From Olsenella sp. An188 (GTDB lineage: Bacteria; Actinomycetota; Coriobacteriia; Coriobacteriales; Atopobiaceae), in contig NZ_NFKF01000004.1 of NCBI RefSeq assembly GCF_002160255.1, forward strand, positions 62,001 to 126,000: DNA of 64,000 bases, given 5' to 3'. Made by a program: the position numbers and the translations under genes. Below are positions 1-8,384 of this stretch, piece by piece. Each line of letters begins with the position of its first letter. The first letter of the stretch is position 1. The notes below the pieces were generated by a model, which was given only the letters and a program-made list of their open reading frames with translations, was not told the DNA's origin and made no database searches.

Positions 1-1
1 G

Positions 2-1243
2 GCGGAGGCCCCCGCCCCTACGCCTGACGCCGTCGTGCGGCTGGCGGGCACGGTCGGCGGCGCGCCGGCGACGCTCGCCCTCTCGGAGGGTGACCTCGCC
101 ACCCACGTGCTGTTCCTCGGGCCCTCGGGCACGGGGAAGACCAACGCCCTGCGCGAGCTCCTTCGCCAGGCCAAGGCCTCGATGCGCTCCGGAGACACGA
201 TGTGCGTCTTCGATCCTAAGGGGGACTTCCTCCCGCTGCTCGACCCCTTCCTCGACCTTGCCGTCCCTGGCGGGGCGGACGCGTGGAACGTCTGCGGCGA
301 CGTGGTCGCGGACGGCTGGGACGAGGAGAGCGTGGCGGCCAACGCGCGCGAGGTGGCGCAGACGGTCTTCGCCGACGCGATCGAGTGCTCGTCGAACCCG
401 TTCTTTCCCAAGGCGGCCCGCGACCTCTTCGCCGACGTGCTCGGCGCGCTGTGCGTCTGCTCCGAGAAGGACCTCGACTTCCGGCGCAGGAACCTCAACA
501 ACCGCGCGCTGCGCGACTACCTCCTCGGGGCGACCGCCTCCGGGCTCCGCGAGTTCCTCGGGTGCGAGAAGCGCTTCTCGGGCTCGCTCAAGTACCTCGG
601 CGACGGCTCGTCCGAGCAGGCGCTCGGCGTGCTCGCGGAGCTCCAGGAGGCCACGTCGGCGCTCTTCTCGGGCGCCTTTGGCGGGAGCGGGTCCTTCTCT
701 TCGAGGCAGTTCCACCGCGCCGGGGTGGGGACGGTCTTCGTGGAGTACGACGTCACGCGCATGTCCACGCCCGCCTACCAGGTGATCATCGACTCGTTCA
801 TCAAGGAGGCCCTTGCGGGGAGGAGGGCGGGGTCGAGCACCTACGTGGTCATCGACGAGCTGCCCATGCTCCCGCACCTGCTCTTCCTGGAGAACGCCCT
901 CTCCTTTGGCCGGAGCCAGGGCGTGAAGGTGATAGCGGCCGCCCAGAGCGTCGAGCAGCTCTACGACGCCTACGGGAGGGACGCGGGCGCCGCCCTCGTG
1001 TCGGCCTTCCAGACGCTCGTGTGCTTCCGCCCGAGCGACGAGGCGACGCGCGCCTGCGCGCGCGAGCGGTGCGGCGGCTGCCTGAGGGAGCTCTCCTACC
1101 TCTCCGGTGAGGGGCGGGCGAGCTTCGAGCTGCGCGATGCCCACGTGGTCGAGGACTGGGACCTCGCCTCCCTCGGGCGGGGAGAGGCGTTTCTCTTCCG
1201 CCCGTTCGCGGGCCCGCTGCGGTTTCAGTTTGGGAGGTACTAG
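2..1243 (+). CDS. VirD4/HerA-like P-loop ATPase, 5' end outside the window
   Basis: The frame is open to the left edge without a stop, so the true start probably lies upstream; a GTG at 35 is the first candidate inside. A Walker A motif GPSGTGKT lies at nt 119-142, followed by DPKGDF (about nt 212), a Walker B segment VVIDELP (about nt 845) and a glutamine-containing AAAQS strand (about nt 938). This order is that of VirD4/TraG coupling proteins and HerA-type pumps, which use ATP to move DNA or protein. No transmembrane segment is visible in the part present. It is followed after 2 nt by a structurally similar gene without a proper P-loop, so the two may form a heteromeric ring. Family assignment is good; substrate and role in this operon are unknown. 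A conjugation coupling protein is the main alternative, but no relaxase or type IV secretion gene is seen. Confidence 0.72.
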   Translation, partial: AEAPAPTPDAVVRLAGTVGGAPATLALSEGDLATHVLFLGPSGTGKTNALRELLRQAKASMRSGDTMCVFDPKGDFLPLLDPFLDLAVPGGADAWNVCGDVVADGWDEESVAANAREVAQTVFADAIECSSNPFFPKAARDLFADVLGALCVCSEKDLDFRRRNLNNRALRDYLLGATASGLREFLGCEKRFSGSLKYLGDGSSEQALGVLAELQEATSALFSGAFGGSGSFSSRQFHRAGVGTVFVEYDVTRMSTPAYQVIIDSFIKEALAGRRAGSSTYVVIDELPMLPHLLFLENALSFGRSQGVKVIAAAQSVEQLYDAYGRDAGAALVSAFQTLVCFRPSDEATRACARERCGGCLRELSYLSGEGRASFELRDAHVVEDWDLASLGRGEAFLFRPFAGPLRFQFGRY

Positions 1244-1245
1244 GC

Positions 1246-2517
1246 ATGGCAAGTATCCTGGGCGTGGGGACGGGGCTGACCGTCTGGGCGCGCGACCTCG
1301 TGGCGCGGGGAAGCGCCCTGCGCAAGGCGCGTCGGCAAAACGACGCGGCGCGCGGCATCGTGGGCTACGGGGAGGTCCCGTCGGAGAGCCTGCTCGTTGG
1401 GTCGTCCCGCTCGATCGTGCTGGGAGCCCCCGACGAGACCCGCGCGCTGGCGCTTTCCGGCCTCGCCCGGGAGTCCGCGGCGAGCGGCGCCTCCACGGTC
1501 GTCATCGCCGAGGGCGCGCGCGTGCTCGCGGGCGACCTCGCGTCCGCCGGGTGCCCGGGCGTGAGGCTCTTGGACTCCTCCCGGCCCCTCTACGAGCCGC
1601 TCGCGCGGCGCTCGGCGGACGGCGTGGCCGAGCTCTTGGACGAGACCTTCAAGCTCGTCCCGGGGGCGCCCCAGGAGGCCGGCGCCTACGTGGGGGCGCT
1701 CGTCCGCGTCCTCGGCCACAGGGGGCTCCCCGCGTCCGTTCGCCTGCTCGCGGAGTGCCCCCACAACCGCATGCACGAGGTGATCGCGCGGCTCGAGCTC
1801 TCGGGTGCCGTCGACGCCACCGAGGCGGCCGACCTCAGGGCGTGCCTCGACGTCCCGGCCGCGTGCCGCTCGTTCGTGGAGGGGTTCTTCCGCGAGGCGG
1901 TCGCCGAGGGGGCGCTTCTCGCCGACCCGCTCTCAATGTCCGTGCCGTCCATGGTCTGCGTGAGTGACGCGGCCCTCTCGAGCGTGCCGGAAACCCTCGT
2001 GCTGGACGTGACCTCCGGGCAGGCCCGCGCGCTTCTCGCTCTCGTCTTTGCCGAGACGCAGCTCTGCGCGCGCCGCTGCGCCCCGCTCACGGTGGCGGTC
2101 TGCGCGGGCTCCGTGGACGGGTGGGACATGCTCGCGCAGGCGCTCAGGAGCGCGGCGGGGACCAGCTGGGCCGTGGTCACGAGCGAGGCGCTCGAGTTCT
2201 TCTCGTCGGAGGACGAGCTCAGGCGCTGGGTGGCCTCGAGCTCCCGGGTGCTGTGCTTTGCCCAGGGGCACGCGTCGTCCGACCTGGCCTCGTCGGTCTT
2301 TGGCGAGTACGACAAGGTCGACGTCTCGTACACGCGCTCGGGCGGCGGGGGCTTTGGGACCTTTGGCGTCAACTACACGGACGGAAGGAGCACCACGCGC
2401 TCCATCAAGCGCGAGCGCGTGGTCAAGCCCGAGGAGCTGCGCGCGCTCGGCAGGGACGAGTTCTTCGTCCTCGAGGCGGGCCAGCCCGGGGTCGGCAGGG
2501 GAATCGCGGTGAGGTGA
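1246..2517 (+). CDS. VirD4/TraG-like partner protein with degenerate P-loop
   Basis: 423 residues. ATG at 1246 is preceded by GGGAGG at 1231-1236, which overlaps the end of the previous gene. The expected Walker A region reads GAPDETRALALS after a VGSSRSIVLG strand, so the catalytic lysine and Ser/Thr are missing. The C-terminus carries a Gly-rich segment (about residues 364-378) followed by RVVKPEELRALGRDEFFVLEAG, a layout recalling the C-terminal strands of TraG/VirD4 proteins. I infer a catalytically dead paralogue or structural partner of the upstream ATPase. No other domain is recognised. The gene joins the operon by 2 nt upstream and 5 nt downstream spacing, so stoichiometric expression is likely. 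Confidence 0.6.
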   Translation: MASILGVGTGLTVWARDLVARGSALRKARRQNDAARGIVGYGEVPSESLLVGSSRSIVLGAPDETRALALSGLARESAASGASTVVIAEGARVLAGDLASAGCPGVRLLDSSRPLYEPLARRSADGVAELLDETFKLVPGAPQEAGAYVGALVRVLGHRGLPASVRLLAECPHNRMHEVIARLELSGAVDATEAADLRACLDVPAACRSFVEGFFREAVAEGALLADPLSMSVPSMVCVSDAALSSVPETLVLDVTSGQARALLALVFAETQLCARRCAPLTVAVCAGSVDGWDMLAQALRSAAGTSWAVVTSEALEFFSSEDELRRWVASSSRVLCFAQGHASSDLASSVFGEYDKVDVSYTRSGGGGFGTFGVNYTDGRSTTRSIKRERVVKPEELRALGRDEFFVLEAGQPGVGRGIAVR

Positions 2518-2522
2518 GGACG

Positions 2523-3632
2523 ATGGGGAAGATCATGGACTACGTGCACGTGCCGTCGAGGTTCATGCCGCACCGGCCCGAGCCGGGTGCGCGGCGCGAC
2601 GCCTACGACGCGCTGGTGGACGGCCTACTCGAGTATCGCGGGAGCGTCCGGGTGCCGCGCGGGGTGACGATGGAGGACCTGGACAGGCTCGTCGACCTGG
2701 TGAAGCTGGACTTTCCGGAGCTCTTCTACGTGGGCTCGGGGACCATCACCTCAAGGAGGCTCGGGCACTGCCAGGTCTCCCTCGAGTACGCCCCGTGCTA
2801 CCGCCTGGGCGAGAAGGACGTCCTGTCCACGCTCGAGGCCATGGAGCGCGCGACCGACGAGGTGGTCCGTGAGCTCACCCTCACGCGCCCCCAGGTGCTG
2901 CCCGGGGCGGTGTCGTACGACGACCACACGCTCGACGACCTCACCGCGCTGCACGACTGGCTCGTCCGGCGCTTCGCGTACGCGGACGGGGACCGCCCGT
3001 ACGCGCACGAGGCCCCCGGACCGCTCGTGTACGGCGTCGGGGTCTGCGAGGGCGTTGCCAAGGCGTACAAGTACCTCTGCGACCGCTGCGGCCTCGCCTG
3101 CTGCGTGGTCACGGGAGAGGCGCAAGACCCCGGGTGCCCGTCGGACGCCCCCGGGCCCCACGCCTGGAACCTCGTCAGGGTGCCCTCGCGCGAGGTGTGG
3201 CGCCGCCGCGACGAGCCGCCCCCGTGCCGCGAGGCCGAGTGGGCCAATGTGGACGTGACCTTCGACGCCTCGCTCTCGCACGCCATCGTCCGGCACGACT
3301 ACTTCGGCGTCACGGACGCCGCGATCGCCGCGAGCCACCGCCGCGACGCGTCGTGCCCGCTTCCGGGCGGGAACGCCTCCCTGCGCTACTACGAGAGCAA
3401 AAACCTGGTGGCCACCGCCGCGACGCGCCTCGCCCAGATCGTCGACTTCGACCTGCCTCGCCTGGGCGGGGCGGAGTTCGTTATGCCGTGCATCTGGGGC
3501 GGCCGCCCCCAGGTGGACCAGGCGGTGGAGCACGGGCTGGCGAAAAGCTCCGAGCTCGGCCGCGCTGGCCGCGCCTACGCCATCTACCCCAACTACGACC
3601 GCATGGTCTTTGGCGTGGAGGTGCTCTCGTGA
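2523..3632 (+). CDS. transglutaminase-like superfamily protein
   Basis: 369 residues; ATG 2523 lies just after the previous stop with GAGG 6-9 nt upstream, and the open frame further upstream is antisense-like noise. The central part has the transglutaminase/protease-like Cys-His-Asp arrangement: GVCEGVAKAY with Cys175, PHAWNLV with His213 and ANVDVTFD with Asp244. A helix containing DDHTLDDLTALHDWLVRRF precedes the core, as in many bacterial transglutaminase-like proteins. Such proteins act as peptidases, amidases or crosslinking enzymes; no signal peptide is visible, so a cytosolic target is more likely. The next gene begins inside its stop codon (GTGA), implying translational coupling. Family call is firm; substrate is unknown. 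Confidence 0.78.
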   Translation: MGKIMDYVHVPSRFMPHRPEPGARRDAYDALVDGLLEYRGSVRVPRGVTMEDLDRLVDLVKLDFPELFYVGSGTITSRRLGHCQVSLEYAPCYRLGEKDVLSTLEAMERATDEVVRELTLTRPQVLPGAVSYDDHTLDDLTALHDWLVRRFAYADGDRPYAHEAPGPLVYGVGVCEGVAKAYKYLCDRCGLACCVVTGEAQDPGCPSDAPGPHAWNLVRVPSREVWRRRDEPPPCREAEWANVDVTFDASLSHAIVRHDYFGVTDAAIAASHRRDASCPLPGGNASLRYYESKNLVATAATRLAQIVDFDLPRLGGAEFVMPCIWGGRPQVDQAVEHGLAKSSELGRAGRAYAIYPNYDRMVFGVEVLS

Positions 3633-4309
3633 GCGGGGTCGCCGCCACGCCCGAGCTGCACGCGGCGCGCGCCGGCGGCTTCGAGGTCGCCGCGGCGACG
3701 CTGCGCGGGGCCCGACGGGAGGTCAACGAGGACCGTGTCAGCGTGTGCGGGCGGGGGTTCTGCGTCTTTGACGGCATCGGCGGGTGCGGGGCGGGCGAGG
3801 TCTTCGCCGAGCTCGCGGCCAACCGGGTGCGAAGGGGGCTCCTCGGCGGGGAGGACCCCGGGCGCGCGCTCGCGGGGGCGAGCCGCGACCTCGCGTCCCT
3901 GGGGCGGGAGGTGCTCCGCTCCCCGGGCGGCGCGACGGGCTGCGCCTGCGCGCTCGGCGAGGGCGGCTGTCGCCTCGCCGTCATGGGCGACGTCCGCGTC
4001 TTCCTCGTCGGGCCGGAGGGCGTCGAGGAGGTGTGCCGGGACGTCCCCGGCCTCGACGGCGCGTACCTCGGCGACGGCCGCAGTGCGCCGCGCGTCGGCC
4101 TCATCGGCGAGAGGCGCCTGGACGCGCACGTTCTTCTCGCCTGCTCGGACGGGTTCTGGCGCTTCGTGGGCGCGCGGGAGCTCGCGGAGGTCGTGCGGGG
4201 AGCGCCCACGCTCGGCGAGGCGGCCGCGCTGCTCGTGCGGCTTGCGCGGAGCTGCGCCTCGCCCGACGACGTGACCGTCGCCCTCTGCCGTCCGCTTGCC
4301 GAGTCCTGA
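3629..4309 (+). CDS. PP2C-type serine/threonine phosphatase
   Basis: 226 residues with a GTG start overlapping the previous TGA and a GGAGG at 3617-3621. PP2C metal-binding motifs are present in order: NEDRV (Asp35), FDGIGGCGAGE (Asp48), MGDVRVFLV, ACSDGFWRFV and SPDDVTVAL near the C-terminus. At this length it is a bare catalytic domain of the PrpC/Stp1 size. PP2C enzymes remove phosphate from Ser/Thr. Here the obvious counter-enzyme is the kinase-like protein two genes downstream, and the FHA protein in between is the obvious phosphopeptide reader. No membrane segment is visible. Confidence 0.88.
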   Translation: MSGVAATPELHAARAGGFEVAAATLRGARREVNEDRVSVCGRGFCVFDGIGGCGAGEVFAELAANRVRRGLLGGEDPGRALAGASRDLASLGREVLRSPGGATGCACALGEGGCRLAVMGDVRVFLVGPEGVEEVCRDVPGLDGAYLGDGRSAPRVGLIGERRLDAHVLLACSDGFWRFVGARELAEVVRGAPTLGEAAALLVRLARSCASPDDVTVALCRPLAES

Positions 4310-4368
4310 CCGAGGTAGCCATGGCCGGGCCGTACAGTGAGAGGGTCACGCCGCGAGGAGGAGTCGCC

Positions 4369-6816
4369 ATGCCCGTTCCCATCCACTACGTGAGCCAAGC
4401 GATCGGCTCGTACCTGACCGCGCTCTACGGGGCGAGAAACGCCGGCGGCGGGCTCGAGAACCCCTGGAGGCTTCTGGGCACGAGGCCGAGCGAGGCGGGC
4501 GCCGTCGCGGACCAGATGGTCTCCAACGGCAGCTACTTCACCAGCTACGCGTGCGCGGGGACCTACCGGCTGCTGGCTGCGGGCGGTGCCCAGTACGGGC
4601 CCGTCGAGGAGCGCCGGAAGCTCTACGCCGGCCTCCTGGGGCCGCTCAGGCGGACGACCCGCAAGGCACGCTTTGTCCGCGCGGCGAGGGGCGGGACGGC
4701 TGCGGGTGCGCGGCGTGACGGCTCCGGCCGCCTGCGCCTTGGCGAGAAGAGCCAGGGATGGGTGCGCAAGAAGTTCTACGAGGCGTGGGTGCTCCCGCCC
4801 ACCGACCACGAGATCGAGAAGCGCCTGGTCGAGAGCCTGAGGAAGCTCGACGGCGCGCGGGAGGGCAGCCTTGCCGCCTGCCTGCGCGCGGTGCTCGAGC
4901 GCGTGCTTGACGAGGCGCGCCTCTACCAGGAGCTGAGACGCGAGGCCGAGGCGGCGGAGGAGCGCGGCGAGGCGAGCCGCGAGATCATGCTGCTCGAGGA
5001 CTACCGCGCCCTGCTGCCCATCTGGGTCTACACGCAGCGCACGCACGCCCACGAGGAGTGCGAGGGCCTGCCGGTCAACCTCTACAACCTCGACTTCTGG
5101 TCGTATCGCCCCTTTGCCGAGGACGGGGAGGGAAGAGGCTCGCTGCCGGCGCTCGTGGACGACCTCCGCTCCTGCTTCGAGCAGGATGCGCAGCTCGCGG
5201 GGCAGGGCCTCGTCGAGCGCTTTGTGCAGCGCGTAGACGATCTCTTCGAGCAGTGCGCGCGTGACGACGAGAGCGGCGGGCCCTCCCTGGCATTTGAGGA
5301 CGGCTGCGACGTTGACGCGCCCTCGGTGAGGGAGCTCCTCGCTCGGCTGCAGGCGGGCGAGAAGGGCGTCGTCCCCGCATGGGCCGTGAACCGCGCCGAG
5401 CTCATCTGGCTGATCATGGTCTCAAGCTGCGTGGGGCTCGAGGCCGCGCTCGGTGGCGGCGGGACCCAGACGGCGGATGAGCTCGCGGCGGCGGAGGAGC
5501 TCCTCGACTCCGACGAGCTCGGGAGGGGCTCGGGGGTGGTCCCGCTGAGCTCCCGGGTCGGCTCGCACGGCGCGGGCTCCCTTGACCTCGACCTGGGGGA
5601 CGAGGCGGGCGACGAGGGGGTCGTGTGCGTGCTGGGGCGCGAGCGCGACCCTGGGTTCTGGACGCCCTGGGCGGTCCGCGCGAAGGAGCTCCTGGGTGAG
5701 TTCTTCCTGCCCGAGACGCACCTTGACGCGACCGCGTCGGACGGCCTCCCCACGCAGCTGCGCGATGCCGCGATCGCGCACTTCGACCTCTCCACGAGGG
5801 AGGGGGCCGAGGCACTGGGGAGCTTCGCCCGCTTGGAGGCGGTCGGCTCCGGTCGCCTGGACGTGGCGGGGATGCTCGTCGACGCCGCGGTGCGCGCTCT
5901 CGGCGAGGGTCTGCGGGAATCCTTCGACTCGGGCTACGAGCCGGGCCAGGGGAGCGCGCTCGACCTGGGGACGGACGAGCGCTCAGGGGCCGGCACGCTC
6001 GTCGGCGCGGCCCGCGCAGCTGCGGAGGAGCTCAACAGGCTCCTGGTAGACGAGCTGCGCGCGCAGCGGGAGGACGAGTACGCCCGTACCGTCGCCGTGC
6101 TCGACGAGGAGGTTCCGGATCCCGAGGAGCGTGCCCTGCGGGAGCGCGAGGCAAGAAAGCGCCGCGACGCACGGGTGCCGAGCGTGCGGGCCGCCGTCTC
6201 GAGGTGGCTGGAGCGCGTGCTCGAGGGCTACTTCGACCAGCAGCGCGCCCTGCGCAGGCGCGACTCGGGGCCCGCGTTTGCGGGGCGCTCCCGGCTCGAT
6301 GTCCTTCTCGACCAGCTGGAGGACGAGTACGCGGCGAGGTACGGGCACGACCCCTCCATGCGCCTGGCGGTCGGGCAGCTGCGCGACGGCCTCGTGCGGC
6401 TCCTGTCCCCGGCTCGCGTGAAGGTCATCTCGCGGCGGAAGGTGTGCGCGAGCGTCGACGAGGTCTTCTCGAGCCTCGGCAAGGCGGAGGGATCCCGCTA
6501 CCTGACGCTGCCCTCGGCTGACGTCTCCGCCCGGCACGCGGTGCTCTACCTGAGCGGCGGCCGGCTCATGCTGGCAGACGCGGGATCGCTGCAGGGGACG
6601 GCGGTCATCCGCGAGCGCAGGGAGCCCTCGCAGGGGGCCGCCCTGGTTCGCGAGGAGGCGCTCGTGCTGGAGGGCACGGGGCGCAGGCTCGGCCGGATGC
6701 TCGACGCCACCTGGATGCCGTCGGAGCGCCGCGAGGTGCCGGAGGTCGAGCTGCGCCGCGGCGACGTCATCCGCCTGGCCGGGCAGACCGTGGTGAGGGT
6801 GGGGGGCGCGTCGTGA
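4369..6816 (+). CDS. large protein with C-terminal FHA domain
   Basis: 815 residues from ATG 4369, chosen because GAGGAGGAG lies 6-14 nt upstream; an in-frame ATG at 4321 has no comparable site. The first about 680 residues match no family I recognise and are rich in Arg/Glu helices, with acidic low-complexity stretches around residues 370-420. The last about 120 residues look like an FHA domain: strands around residue 710 (SRYLTLPSADVSARHAVLYL), then GGRLMLADAGSLQGTAVI and, close to the end, LRRGDVIRLAGQTVVRVGG. FHA domains bind phosphothreonine peptides. With the PP2C gene upstream and a kinase-like gene overlapping its stop codon, it is a plausible scaffold or substrate reader. Confidence 0.7.
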   Translation: MPVPIHYVSQAIGSYLTALYGARNAGGGLENPWRLLGTRPSEAGAVADQMVSNGSYFTSYACAGTYRLLAAGGAQYGPVEERRKLYAGLLGPLRRTTRKARFVRAARGGTAAGARRDGSGRLRLGEKSQGWVRKKFYEAWVLPPTDHEIEKRLVESLRKLDGAREGSLAACLRAVLERVLDEARLYQELRREAEAAEERGEASREIMLLEDYRALLPIWVYTQRTHAHEECEGLPVNLYNLDFWSYRPFAEDGEGRGSLPALVDDLRSCFEQDAQLAGQGLVERFVQRVDDLFEQCARDDESGGPSLAFEDGCDVDAPSVRELLARLQAGEKGVVPAWAVNRAELIWLIMVSSCVGLEAALGGGGTQTADELAAAEELLDSDELGRGSGVVPLSSRVGSHGAGSLDLDLGDEAGDEGVVCVLGRERDPGFWTPWAVRAKELLGEFFLPETHLDATASDGLPTQLRDAAIAHFDLSTREGAEALGSFARLEAVGSGRLDVAGMLVDAAVRALGEGLRESFDSGYEPGQGSALDLGTDERSGAGTLVGAARAAAEELNRLLVDELRAQREDEYARTVAVLDEEVPDPEERALREREARKRRDARVPSVRAAVSRWLERVLEGYFDQQRALRRRDSGPAFAGRSRLDVLLDQLEDEYAARYGHDPSMRLAVGQLRDGLVRLLSPARVKVISRRKVCASVDEVFSSLGKAEGSRYLTLPSADVSARHAVLYLSGGRLMLADAGSLQGTAVIRERREPSQGAALVREEALVLEGTGRRLGRMLDATWMPSERREVPEVELRRGDVIRLAGQTVVRVGGAS

Positions 6817-8339
6817 CCGAGGACTTCATCGACGGAGGGGCCTCGCCGTCCCCGGGTGCGCCCGCGCTGTCCTTTGACGGGGGCTACTTCCTCTGCGCGG
6901 AGCCCGTCCCCCCACGCGCGCGGGCGCGCTCGAGCTCGGGCAAGAAGTACGTGTACCGCGGCACCTACGTGCGCGCGCTCGACGCGGGCGAGCTCAGGGT
7001 GCCCGCGTGCGCGATCTTCTTCGCGCGCGAGGGCCGCGACGTGGACTACGCGCGGGAGCGTGCGGGGCTCGTCCTGGGGTCTGCGCTGGGCGTGGGCCCG
7101 CGCACCCTCGAGGTGGACGCGAGCAGGAGGCTGCCCGACGCGGGGCCGGACGAGCGGGCCCTTCCCATGCTGGTCGAGGAGGACGTGGGCGTGAGCCTGG
7201 AGGACGCCCTGCGCGGCGCGCCCGTCCCGCGCTTCTCGGACGGCGCGGAGCTCGCCGGCGAGCCGCTCCCCGACCCGTCCACGCCCGAGGGCGCCCGCGT
7301 GGCGCACAAGATCCTGTTTGACGTGCTCTGCCAGGTGGAGGCCCTGCACCGGCAGGGGCTCTACCACCGCGACCTCCGCTCCGCCAACGTGGCCCTGCGC
7401 TCGTGGGGACCGGGGGCGGAGGGCGTGCGCGCCACCCTGCTCGACCTCGAGTTCGTGACCGGCGAGCGCCGGGGGCTCGTGCGCTGCGCGCCCTACTACG
7501 ACCGGCTCTTCGCCGAGGGCGGCCTCGCGTGCCTGGGGCGCGCGCCCACGCTGCTCGAGCAGGACCTCGGCTACCTCGCGGTTCTCGCCGCCGAGGTGCT
7601 GTGCGGGCGAGCCGCGTCCGAGCTTGCCGACGACGAGGTCCGCGACGTCTTGCGCTCCCCGCACTGTCCGCTCAGGGTGGGGCCCGCGGGCGCCTTCTCG
7701 CGCCGCCTGCTGCTCCGCGACGTCTGGCGCGAGGCGCGCCTGGCGGGGCTGCCCACGGTCGGGGAGGCGTACGGGCACGTCTCGGCGCGGGCGGTCGCCG
7801 TCGCGCAGGGGGAGACGCGTCACGCCGGCTATGTTGACACGCTGGATCGCATTCGACTTGAGAGGAGCGTCGAGATGATCCTCGAGCAGCAGACGATCGA
7901 GCGGCTGGCCCGCGCGGTCTTCGAGAACTACCGCGAGCACCGCAGGAGGGACGGCCTGGACGTCGAGTACGAGACCTTCGACGAGCAGCCCGAGGACTTC
8001 AGGGAGTCCTGCCTCGAGCAGGCCCGCTCCTACTGCGACAAGGTGCGCCTCCTCGGGTGCGAGCTCGTGCTCGCCCAGGAGTGCGACGAGGCGAGCCGCG
8101 TCCGTTCGCTCAGCGAGGACGAGGTGGAGTTTCTCGCCCGCGTGGAGCACGACCGCTGGGTGGAGGAGCGCACCCGCGCCGGGTGGACATATGGCGCCGA
8201 GAAGGACGTGGAGCGGAGGGTCTCGCCGTACCTGGTGGGCTGGGAGGAGCTCTCCGACGAGGTCCGCGAGTACGACCGCGCGCCCATGCGTGAGATGATA
8301 GCGCTCGTGGAGTCGGCGGGGCTCGCGGTGACGAGGTAG
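6813..8339 (+). CDS. protein-kinase-like domain fused to RyR domain
   Basis: 508 residues; the GTG start overlaps the upstream TGA. Residues about 30-330 carry kinase-like features: a predicted N-lobe with YVYRGTYVRAL, MLVEEDVGVSLEDAL at the hinge, and a catalytic loop YHRDLRSANVALR (His near residue 185). The DFG position reads LLDLEF, so the metal-binding Asp may remain although the glycine is lost. Residues about 440-500 form an RyR (ryanodine-receptor-type) domain: VEHDRWVEERTRAGWTYG, then SPYLVGWEELSDEVREYDRAPMR. Prokaryotic RyR domains occur in signalling and conflict operons. Neighbouring PP2C and FHA genes support a phospho-signalling role. Whether the kinase is active cannot be judged from sequence alone. 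Confidence 0.8.
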   Translation: MTEDFIDGGASPSPGAPALSFDGGYFLCAEPVPPRARARSSSGKKYVYRGTYVRALDAGELRVPACAIFFAREGRDVDYARERAGLVLGSALGVGPRTLEVDASRRLPDAGPDERALPMLVEEDVGVSLEDALRGAPVPRFSDGAELAGEPLPDPSTPEGARVAHKILFDVLCQVEALHRQGLYHRDLRSANVALRSWGPGAEGVRATLLDLEFVTGERRGLVRCAPYYDRLFAEGGLACLGRAPTLLEQDLGYLAVLAAEVLCGRAASELADDEVRDVLRSPHCPLRVGPAGAFSRRLLLRDVWREARLAGLPTVGEAYGHVSARAVAVAQGETRHAGYVDTLDRIRLERSVEMILEQQTIERLARAVFENYREHRRRDGLDVEYETFDEQPEDFRESCLEQARSYCDKVRLLGCELVLAQECDEASRVRSLSEDEVEFLARVEHDRWVEERTRAGWTYGAEKDVERRVSPYLVGWEELSDEVREYDRAPMREMIALVESAGLAVTR

Positions 8340-8384
8340 GGCGCGGCGCCTGGCGGGGCCGATGTCTCGGGAGAGAGGGCTTTG

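Noticed and set aside
2-2517. Part of a conjugative element (VirD4 coupling protein)
   Set aside because: No relaxase, VirB4, pilus or mobilisation gene is seen in the following 14 kb; the neighbours are signalling genes. Upstream DNA is not visible, so this remains only partly excluded.
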